From positions 13,316,099 to 13,380,098 of the forward strand of contig OW285193.1 in NCBI GenBank assembly GCA_935421135.1: a stretch of DNA of 64,000 nucleotides. The letters run 5' to 3'. This document shows positions 23,301 to 35,300 of this stretch, one piece after another. Numbering within the stretch: position 1 is the stretch's first letter; each line of letters begins with the position of its first letter. The notes under the pieces were generated by a model. The model was not told the origin of the DNA. It saw only the letters and a program-made list of their open reading frames with translations, and did not search any database. The DNA comes from Bugulina stolonifera. Its lineage: Eukaryota; Bryozoa; Gymnolaemata; Cheilostomatida; Bugulidae. Both the position numbers and the translations under genes were made by a program.

Positions 23301-26300
23301 CTCATGGAACTATGTACATATAGTAAAGGAAACATTTTTTGTAGACTTAGGAAATCACCTGGTTTTAAGTGTTAGTCACTCAACCACAATCACAGCTCTG
23401 ACTAACCTACTACTACAAGTAGAATCCTTATGTAATAATATCTTAATAATTATCATTTATATTTATAAAATATTTAAATATTATGACTAACTAATTGATT
23501 ACTATCAGACCACAGCTAGTAATATCCAGCATAATAATGTTAGGTTTTAAGTTCATAACAACCATCTGCTTCATAAAGTATTAGAATATTAATAAGATTT
23601 TATGGTTAAATAATGGACTATTAACTGGGTCAGGCCCTCATGAGGATAATATTATTATTATGACTGTAGTCTTAGGTGTTGTCTGTGTCACCATGCCTCA
23701 CAACACATTCATCTAAGCTAGTGGCTCCCAGTTTCTAAGAAATTTTATAAAATTCATATTCAATTCTAGCCTAGAGTGGGAGTAACGGCCCCTCACTGTA
23801 TAAGAACAGGTTTATATGGTTGTTTATTGAGTAATGCACATTTGTATGCCTTATTTTTGATATAATTCTGTTTACCATTGATTGTAGTCTATGTTCTATA
23901 TGATAAAGTCAATAAAGTTGAGCTAACGTTTATTGGGGCTCTTCTAGACATCAGTCAACTGGGCACAGCGATTAAGAATTATTGGTAATTAAATTAAAAA
24001 GGGAATCCTATTATTTCACAACTAAATTTAAGGAACCCTTTGATCAGTTGGGTGTAAAAGGGTGATTGTGAACCTACACAACTAGTAGTAACTTGCAGTA
24101 TGCCAAGTATTACTCAATATTCATATAATTATATCACTCTACTTAAGTACCCTTGAAGTTTGAACAAGGAACCTATGCATAAATTAGTTACATGTAAGAA
24201 TTAGTAATTTCTCCAACTTTAAAATTTAATGTATGTACCATAAGACTATTGTAGATCAAATGTAAATATATGCCAATTTATAATACATGTACTTATCTTT
24301 TTATTTATTTCAAAGAGGTCTGAATTCTTGTGTTTAGTATTTCAGTTTCATAGTAGGCCTACCTAAGCAATAGCTATTATCAGATTTTTGTAACTAATCC
24401 ATGCTGCATGGTAGTTATTACAAATGAAGAGTTTATTAAATAAGTGAATTGAGTTAAAGCCCCAGTCGGTAACCACCTGCTACAGATAGTCAGTCAGCAA
24501 GACTGGTGTTTGCTGACAGCCAATTTAGGGACACCCACTAGCAGACACGCCGCTCACTTGCACCTACCTGTTATCATTGATGTCAGCACCGAGGGCCGAA
24601 TCCCGATCAGTCGAGAGTGTCGATAGTCTCTGTTGGGAGGTGGAACTGAATAATCCATCGGAGTCCATAGAGAAGCGCTCACTACCACTCCATCGACCTG
24701 CAACATAACTGGTAGCTACAGTATTACAGCGTTACAAGTGGTGTCCAATGCACATGTTAGTTACTACATAATGTTAACTAATATTTTTAGTGCGTATATA
24801 CAGTGTAGATCGAGGTGTGTAAATCAAAAAGGCAAAATTTATTTGATATAAATTTCGATACAATAAGTCAATTCACATTGAATGAAAAGCTAAAGTTTAA
24901 CTTTCCAACTTACACGATGCACAAGTAGTAAGAGCGAATAAAAGACGACAACGCGGCATGCTTGTATTGAGATAATACCGAGAATAAGCCTACGTGTTAG
25001 CAACTGTTTATCCAAAATGAATATAAGCAAAATATAGCATCTCTGAATCGCTTAATCTAGACAGATCAATGTTAACTCGATTAGAGAAGAGATGAATCAG
25101 TGTATAGTAGAGTGACCAGAAACTTAGAGTAGAACATGGCGGAACTTCAACACAACCTGGGGGTGATAATATGGGCGTGCCTGGCGCTTAAGTCCGGGGC
25201 CTTCTTATAAGGAGGTAAAATAGACATTTAATGTTTCGGTATGTGATCAGACCTTAAGATGCTACGGCGATGAAGTTAGTAAGGAAATGCAAATGCTAGA
25301 TATGCCAATACTGCCAGACAAGGGAGTTGTCACATTGATTTCTAAGAACATTCCATTAAAATAATAATTATATTAATACTATTATAATGCACTGGTCTAT
25401 AGAAACTGAGCCTATATATAGATAAGGTAGGGTTGGTTGAATAGACTATATTCATCTACAGCTGGATCTATTTATGAACTGAACATTTATTTAAATAATT
25501 AGAGTGGCCATTAATGAAACCTTACTATTACATAACGTGACCAGTGACCAGTGACCATCGGCTACAACCAGTACAGAAGACAAGTTGTGATGACACCATA
25601 AACTATTCCACTTCTAGTGCCTTAACAAGTACATGAAACCTAAGATATGCATTAGATATCATTTGTAGTCAGTACTGAGTGTATGCCTTCAGCATTGTAA
25701 TCACTAGCCTTAAACAAATTGTTAAACGTATTATTTAAATAGTTTGAAGGCATATACATGCTAATAATAATGACATACCAGCATGTGGCCAAATATAAGT
25801 TATAATTTAGTGTACTTTAATACTTGTAGTTATTTTAAGCTTGTCACGTAATTTGTAAATAAAGTTGACAATAATACTTGATTGTACATGCGCAGCATAC
25901 ATATTGTAGTCCTCATCATGGGTTATGTGCAATTTGTATACCAACGGGCCAGATTGTGACATTGACTATTTTATACCACTGAAAGCTAACCAGAAGATAT
26001 CTAGTGATATCTAGCCTATAGAATAGAGGTAAGTGCTGAGGTAAGTGCTGAGGTAAGTGGTGAGGTAAGTGCTGAGGTAAGTGCTGAGGTAAGTGCTGAG
26101 GTAAGCGCTGATAAAAGCAGAGAGTGAAGAATGATGTCTGTGTTAGACATGGTTTAGTGTCGTACCAAAATTAAACTGCAACTGAGCCTTGGCTCATGCA
26201 AAACATAATAAAAGATTTTCAAACCTGAAGAAGAGGTCGTTGCTTTGCTATGACGTTTCCTAAGGATGATCTGACTAGAGGTCATTGTATGAGAAGAGAG

Positions 26301-29300
26301 TCTCTTGCCCTGTCTCTTGACGGCTGCATCTGCTCCATCACTATTGCTAGTGAACACTGTGTTGAGTGAGTCTCTAGAGTGTGCAGCTGTAGTAGCGCTG
26401 CTATTAGCTGGTAACGTCTTGCTCTTCTTTCCTTTACCAAACAAACCTATACAAAGAAAATCTTCATAATCATTTCTATTTAGCTAAGCAAAATATTAGA
26501 ATTTAGGATGATTACAAAATTCCAGAGGTTAATATTTCAAACTCGTGAAAAAATTGATAAATGAAGAGAATATCAAACTTTTAATAACCATTTATCCGCT
26601 AATCATCTGATTTTCATGTCCAACATGATGTCTGTGAATCAATAATGAAAAATATTGACAACATTTTTTTTTCAAATTTGATTCACAAGATTTTGGCTGG
26701 ACTACCAAAATTGTTTCGAGCCAATTTAACAGGTCTAACTTGTATGGCAGGATGACCTGTATCAGTCTGTTACATTCCGACATGATAAGGGACGGTAAGG
26801 TGCTATCCCTGATTCACATACTTGCCAAACCTATAGACATATCTGTATATCCTCATAACATAGCACCTGTGATAATCGCTCTAGGTATGGAATAATTAAT
26901 CACATAAGGCAATAGTTATTGTTTATGGAAAAATTTTCTGAAAAATAAATGGAATTATTTCGAAGATAGCATTGTGACACCAGCAGTTACAGAAATAGCA
27001 GAGATTTTTTTGTTAAACAAAATCATACAAATTGTTTGATATCATAACTATACAGTTTAACAAAATCTGCGTAATCAGAGCGACAACTGTGGACATGAAA
27101 AATAGAGATCGGAGTTTTATAACTTTTTCGAAAGATTTCCAAATAATTTCACTATTTAATCTGCTCTATTTATAATAGTCTACAGAAGTATAACCTTTTC
27201 ACCATATTTCACTATTTTGTGAAAATAAAAAACAGCAAACAAAATTATTTTCTAGCCTAATCTAAACACTTGCACTGCACAACAAGTAATTAGTAAATGT
27301 ACATGTGTATTCTTACCTGTGAAGGTACGGGACAGGCTGTTGTATTTCCTGTCATCTACATTAATTAGACCATGAGACCTTTCTGCTGATACAGAACGGG
27401 GCCTGTTCTTACCCACCCGCAACTTCGAATCTTCCATAGCAGATGAGGATTTACTCCTCACTCTATTACTTAGCTGCATCAGAAATAAGAGATTCATGTA
27501 CGAATGTACATCAATAATGGAACTAAGCACAATTATACATTGTACAACAAAACCTCAAAGTTAAGACACAGTGCAGTGATCTTTTACAGGAGAACTTGTT
27601 TCGTAAAATTATTTAAAAAACAATCATTGATTTTTTTCAATATAATATTAAAAGAAGGCTACGCTATGTACTAGCGAATTATAATTGTGTTCCCACTAAA
27701 ATATTAACAAAGAATAGATGAGTATCAGTGTGATGTGCGTCAATGTAGTATCAGATGAACAATATGAAATAGTTTAAATTGTATAAAATGGGTTTGTCTG
27801 ACAGGGTGATGGGGGCACACAAATGTTTGTCCTGTAATCAGGAGCTCCTATTACCAGGTCAAAATATTTTCGACAATTTTCATTCAATTAAACTGTATAT
27901 AGTAATGCAAAAAAGCGACATCATGACATGTTCTATTATACTTTACTTATACAGGTAGTCCCTATTAAACTAATAATTAGTTCCGGAACAACACATAAGG
28001 GTATGGTTGTTTGCTTGTGGCCATTTCTTAATTTTTCCGAAAAGAAAGGTAAATAAAGAATAGTTACAATTTTTCTTATCAATATTGCAAGTTGGCTACT
28101 TGTACATAGCAATCCACCCAAACCTATCATGTATATTGTAAGGTGGTCATATGACTATGGACCACAGGCTTGCTTCTCAAAAGAAATAGTTTATCGAAAA
28201 CCCAAAAGTTCAATAGTCTGTGATACAACGTAATGAACCCCCTCCCCACTCCTACCTGATGGTCTGACTTAGACTTCCTTATTTTATCTGCAGGCTGGGG
28301 TGAAGGTAGCTCAGTATTAGGTGCACCATAGAAGTTCGTGTAGATCTTTTCGTTCCTTTCGTTAATGTAGGCACCTACAGTAGAACAAGGCCAGCGTAAT
28401 AGTGGAGTGAAATACATAGAGTTACCACAGTGTTGCCTGTACACAACACATTAGGTGTGATCCTGTTACACCAAAGCTCTACAACTCCCTCCTACAGTGA
28501 GCATTAACTTAGGCAGATTCCAAGTCCGGGCATACGATTAACATCATTGAAGTTGTGATAGCGAATTCCTCACATTTAAGTAACAACATACTTCAACCAT
28601 GGGTTTTAAGATAAAGATTTCATGCTACGGCTTTCGATTAAAGAATGTTGCACTTGGTGATCCACAAAAGTTAATGTTTCAGCAAAATACAAGCAAAGCC
28701 CACCTGCTGCCTATCAAAGGAAACATATAGCTCCAATGTTCAGGGGACAAAAAGATGTATTCATTACAATAGATAACAATGCGCATACCTTAATCTAAGT
28801 TAATTTACCTAATTGTCAATACACAAGTTTTTCACAATCATAATCCTTCTAGCATGCTAAACAGCAGGTGCAGTCCGTAGACGAATCGAAAGCAGTGACA
28901 AGTAAACATATCATCCTACACTTAGAAATCATAATAGCCGAGACTATCCTTAACTTTACATTATCTCCTAGATCTACCTCGCACTTAACTACTTGTCATA
29001 GTAAGATATATTCTTAGGTATTCCTACAGGAGCAGACGCGCTGAGTGCAGCCGTATAGCATTGTTAGGTTATGTAAAATATTATCAGCAGTCTTTCATTT
29101 AAAACGCTCTGTTGCACTTCCCAAACCGATTTTCTCAATCTTTGGCTGATACAATACTAACATACACACGCATCAATTATCGTTGCATTCATTTCAATTT
29201 CCTGCCACTGACAGAAGATTAACACTAGAATAGGATGATGAGTCAGAAGGCGCCTGCAACTGATGAGAATACAGATTTCTAGTAAATCTACAAGTTTTAC

Positions 29301-32300
29301 CATTCTCTGAGACTATGAGAGAGTGCTGAGGGTTGATGTCATAGAAGTCTGGGGGTATCAGAGTTTCCCGTGACTTATCTCTACCAAGGTTCCTCGGCAA
29401 CGATCTTGACCTCCGTACCAGCTTCTGTATCACAGATTCTTTTTTCTCTTTACTCCGACTTCTATTTGAAACATAGTTATATGTGTTAGTTAATATTATC
29501 CTACAATTCCATGGAGACAATCTACACTATTCTTGCCTCCTAAACACTGTATTGGCTTGAGATTGACGATCGGCTGTAAAACTAGAATACAGCTGCCATT
29601 TCCTACTTTAAACGTCGGCCAACAATGTGACCTGTGTGTGACCTATAGTTCAATTAAACTTTAGAACGTGGAGCAAGTTATAGTCACGTTCGTTCAAAGG
29701 TAGAAAATATTGAATATTGATGCCACAGAACTTTACCTTTCAGTACTAAAGAGTTCAGCATTATCTTCTATGTAAAGATCAGGGTTTTTGCGTTTAGACG
29801 GCTGCAAGGTTTTGGACGCGTTTGTTTCAAGTAGCCTCTCAGTAGACATTGCGAGCTCTTCCTCACACTGACACCTTCGGTTCAAGTCATTTGGTCCAGA
29901 GATCGTCTGCCGTCGCGGGTCTAACCTTGAGAGACTGCTCGTCTTGTCTGCATGAGACTGCCGGCAAGACTAAAATATAAAAGTTTATATTAGATATACA
30001 ATTTTAGAGAATATAAATTATATAATAATAAATTTATAGGTCTAAATCATTTTTTTAAATCTATCGAACATTGGCTTATGCCAATCGGCAGGTTCTTACA
30101 AGCTATTTCCAGTGCCATGAGTTGATACTGCTATATTTGGTACTGTACTGCACTGATCTTAGCACCTGCACATGAAAGCAAGGCATTTTAAGATGTACTA
30201 TAATTAAGAAACTATAAATATTATCTGACTATTTCTTTCTGCCGGGGTAATCTGCAATATTCTCACCATTAGAAACCATTTAGTCACATTCTAAACTGGA
30301 TAATTGGATCAGTGCCAGCATTATATTCGAATAATATATATTTTTATTATTCAATATCGACTTAGCAAATATACAATACTCTCCATTAAATAGACGCAAC
30401 TTTAATCCGTTAAAGCGATCAATTCTCACCTGCAGGTTCCTCAAGGACGCTCTAGATTGAGCGAATCTTTCAAATGCCGTAGCTGAGGTATCTATAGGTA
30501 CTAGGATTGATGGCTGAGATTTAGCACTTCGTAACACGCTCTCATCTGGGGTCGGCAAGACTGACTTCCCTGGTTGTAGGTTATAGTCAAGTAGTCCTGC
30601 ACATGATTGAGGTCTTGGAGCAGCTGACCGTGCGCGTGGCCGGGGAGGCTTCAACTTCTCATTTCGTTCATATTGAATCTTATATGGAATTCTCTGTTAA
30701 TAATAAATAATACAGTAATTATTTCCAAGTATATGCACCCACTAATCTAGACAAAGCATCGGCAGCAAATAATTTACATGTAATACGTACCATGTTATAG
30801 TAGACCTAAAACATAATAGTCGCTATAACACAAAGTCAAATTATTAATTGTAAGTCTAGAGCCAAAAGAAACAAAAACTCGAGACAAAAAACTTCAGCAA
30901 ATTTAACAACCTTTGACGCCACCAAGGCCAAGATAGAATTTACTCCTTTTCATGGTCGGATAACTCTAGTTACAAATATTACGTCGAGTAAAAACACTAG
31001 AAAATGAAATTAGATAGTTACAATGTACGCCGTGCATAGTGATATGGCATCAAATATGTTTACAATCAATGAAATGTCATGAAATTTTAGACAGGTTATC
31101 AAATAAGATCAGAGGATACTGGATCGGAAGGCAGCGATAAAATGCCTAGCATTCATTTCCATTATTTAAGTAAGGATATCATGTGATAAACTTTAACAAA
31201 ATATGATTATTGAATTACACATATTTATAGATGTTCAGATCAAAATATCAAATATTGTTGTTAGACCGACTAAGTCCAGCCCTATTCAACATTTAGACCC
31301 GCTGCTCCGTTTATGAACATAATAATCACTATGATAAGAACGCATTGTACTGCATTATCTTATAATTGTGGACCTTTAACAGCGTAATTTAGATTGTTAC
31401 ATACTATTAGAGCCCCAAATACTTGCAGAATATCTAGTGCAGTTTAGTAATTTGAAGAGATCCATTGTGCAAGTTCACTTTCGCATGACCGTGAATTGTA
31501 AGTTCAAAGAATATCATCTATTAATTCCACGTCAGTCGAAACTTTAGCCGATTTTCATGTCACGAAACCATTATGTCTATAGTTAACTCAGTAGCTTTAC
31601 CATTACAAGAATTATTTTCCAAACAATATATAAATAAGGTAAAACCAAAATCTCTTTGCTTACATCACGTTTAGTTAATTTGAAAGTAGTTTCCCCTGGA
31701 TGTTTAAGAACTGGAGTCAAACAAAATTTCTTGGCAGATTTCCAACCAGGTGGTCCAAGAGCAGCAAACACAGCTCTAGGAGTGATGGCAGCCTGGGTGT
31801 AGAGCTTCTGAACAGATTCTGGGCGTGTTACTGCAGTAAATAGCCCTGTTTCCTGTGTAGGTTGTTTTGGCTCCTCCTCTTCCACTCTTAAACCAACATC
31901 TTCTAAAGTGCTCTCGGCTGAAAGAACAATAATCAACGAATAAACAATTTATTCACAATTTGTTTGACTTCTTGTGTTTTGTAAGAAACATTTTGCCCCT
32001 GACACCACCTGCCAAGAGCAGATGGATTCAACGAAATGGCAACCATTTGATTTTGTTTAATGAGGTGTCAGATGGTGTAGAAGATAAATTTTATATTGCA
32101 TAAGAAACGAATGCAGCTGACAGGGTGCTAATGGAGTGGTATCATGAAGGTACAAGTTACCATGTAAATTGTCTCATTTATCAAGTGGGGTGTCATCATT
32201 ATCTAGATGACATGGAGGATATCTGCAACGATATGTGTGCTTAAGTCTAATCAAACAGCAAACACCTTCAAACAATGTGAGGTGATAAAATTTACATTAA

Positions 32301-35300
32301 CCGTTCTCAAACAAATGGCGGAAGACAGGATGGTTGCAGCACATGTGAATGGTGAATGGCCTAGTACAGGGAAACTAGTAGAATCTATCACTCACATGTG
32401 GGTCGATCGGATGCTTTTAATATGAATAGCTTGACATACTTTGAGTTTGCTGTCGTCAAATTGCAACAAACTAAATTGTATAAAAAGATGGGGCCTAGTG
32501 GAGCATATAACCCAGTAAGCGGTGGTTCTAAATACTCAGTACATGTATTACGGGAAACTAGCATTTTGGGAAGTAACTTTTGTCTGTATATGAACTATGG
32601 TCACATGATGTCTAGTTCAACATCAAACACCTTTGTATAGTAACATAGAGATCAAACAATAGAAGCGGATTATAGTAAACTAAATGTAATACTGGCCTCA
32701 TAACTCCCAGTCCCCCAGTTTTCTATTCCCAAAGCTCTTACTGTTATTTGCAGAGCTATTAGATGTTACATGTATATCGTATGATACCTGTGGACAAAGC
32801 CAAAGTGCTATCAATCTTCTCGAGTGTTTGCTCTACTATTCATATCGACATTCGACAAACAATACAAGACTTGACACTAACATTAGTCTTAATAATTCAT
32901 CTACATTGTACATCTATCTACTAGCTACATGTAGATCTACTTTTTGTATTTCTGCTGCATTATCTTGGATCAGTTCCAACTAAATAAATAATGCACTTAC
33001 ATAAAATTTACATAATACACCTGTTTGTTTCCATGGTAAAAGGCGGCTATTAAAAATAACAATTAACATAACAGTACAGCAATTATTCTAATACTATTGT
33101 GTTGGATTATAATTTCGAGGGTTATGGCGCAACTATTGTTGACTGGTGATTTAAGAAGATTTCAGTCAGACTAAATTTCAAATCCTTCAGTCACCAGAGG
33201 CGAGTCTATCAATTTTCGGTGGCATTAAAGTCAAAGGGAGTCAGATAGACTGAATATTTGTGATAAGTCTCAAGTTTGAAAGGTGACTGCGCCTTTACAG
33301 TCAGAAAATCAATTAGGAGGATAATTAGTGAGTGACAACTACCTGAAATACTAATACCAGCCATCAATAATCTACTCAGCACAATATTGATATAATTGTA
33401 TTTCATGATTGTATGATTATCGATAATACCATGAAATGCAGTACTGAGTGGATACAATGAATCCATTACTTCACTCAATGGACTAGTAAAGAAGTTATCA
33501 TTTCACCCTACATAATCGTGATAAGCTTGTTACATAAATATAAAACAAATTCTTACAAGTTGATGATCCTTAAGATTTAGTAATCAGCGATGACTCATAC
33601 TGCATTGAATGAAATCAAAAACTAAAATAAAAACTGGGCGCTTGCCAACTTTTTCAACAACATTAAAACCTATCCCCATGTCTCCAATCCATCACAGAGA
33701 ATGGAAGATATATTTTTATCTTTTATATTTTGAAAATTTATTTTTTTTGTAGTTTCACACCCAGTCAAGTTGATATTGAAGCACATGTTATAAATTCTGT
33801 AGTCAACACGACCATATAATTATAATAATTAACACAGTTTTTTGTATTAATTTGCATCCACTTATAAAAAATTATCAGTAATCTCCCTCCGTTTTATCTT
33901 CACACAAAAACCTTCATACCTACTGTTTGTCAAATAGGAAGTGAAAGTCACAGTTAGCTGTGAAAATGGATACTCATTGTGATTGCAATCAAACACCATT
34001 GGCAATGTGGTTAACCAAGCAAACAAAAATTAAATATATTAATGATTTTAATTTCAAATTGGTTCCTTAATCTAAATTGGTTATTAGGGTAGTTTGGAAT
34101 AGTCCCTTCAAAAAGAAGTATGAGGCTAGGGTACTAAGAATAAGCAGATAACCAGAATATTGTCTAGACTCTAGATCTTTTGGGGAAAACCAAAGATGGT
34201 CCCTGTTGAGGTGCATAATTTACTTGGGTGGGTCGATGGAAATGAAGCAATTTCCTGGGAGACCTAACAACTCTACAAGTAATTCATGTGAATGCCCAGC
34301 TTGTCGGATTGTTTATGCAATTTGGAGTCGATCATTTTCATTTACTGCTAATTTCAAATGTTATGTGGGAACTGGTACCTTGATCATCTAACTTTATATA
34401 AATAAAGCAGTTATAGAACAAGTAACTGGCTGATTAGTTACTTGTGTCAGTATGTTTTAAATTGCTATTACATCAATGTACAGGTAGGCAGGTACACATT
34501 GAATGTATTTACCTATAATCAAATCCATTAATATGTAATGATATTAGCAAGCTATCAGACTGCAATGGCACTGCGAAAAAGCAAACACAGACCCAAACAA
34601 TGTAACAAAATAAGAGTCAGTGTGTTTAGAATAATACAATGGTTAGATAAACAAAATGTCAAAGAATTATTGACCCAATATTGTCAAATTGGGCATATTG
34701 TTATGGGAGACAAGTCAAACACTAATTCTTATAAGTTGATACAGTATAGAAAGGCAATTGAATAGACTCTTTATACAAACTGACAAATATTGTGATTAAG
34801 TGGCTTTTAAATGAACTTTCTATTGTTCAAGGGTAGCATTACTCTGGTCTGCAGGAATACTTAGCTTTTAATGGCATGGTGTATAATGAGACATGAACAA
34901 AGTTTAGTTGGATGAGTTTCCAGTACCCTGGTCACAGCTTGCCTCTGCCGTGGTCTCTACTAACGGTCTCTACTAGCACCCCTGTTACATCATAGACACC
35001 ATGAGATATTCAATTTTATATTACAGCCCGTCTAATAATTTGCCAATTACAGTTTCAGTCGGTGAAGAGAAATACATATATAACCTGGCATACTGTTTTA
35101 TTCCAGTTTTGATGATTGGGCTGGGCAGATAAGCACATAATAGTAATAATGCATAGTAACCTACTGTAGTAGTGTTCATTGTGTATGCTGTATTATCTGC
35201 ATGTATAATATTGTGGTATTGTGTGTTATGTCACAAGGGGTTTATTATTAGCAATCCATAATCAAATGTATTATATTATATCTTGCTGAATGGAGTCTAC

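Noticed and set aside
25130..25210. Locally GC-richer patch with an ATGGCGGAA start in an NHS-like intron, possibly a first exon or internal promoter
   Set aside because: The plus-strand frame closes after 24 codons and no splice partner in frame could be found.
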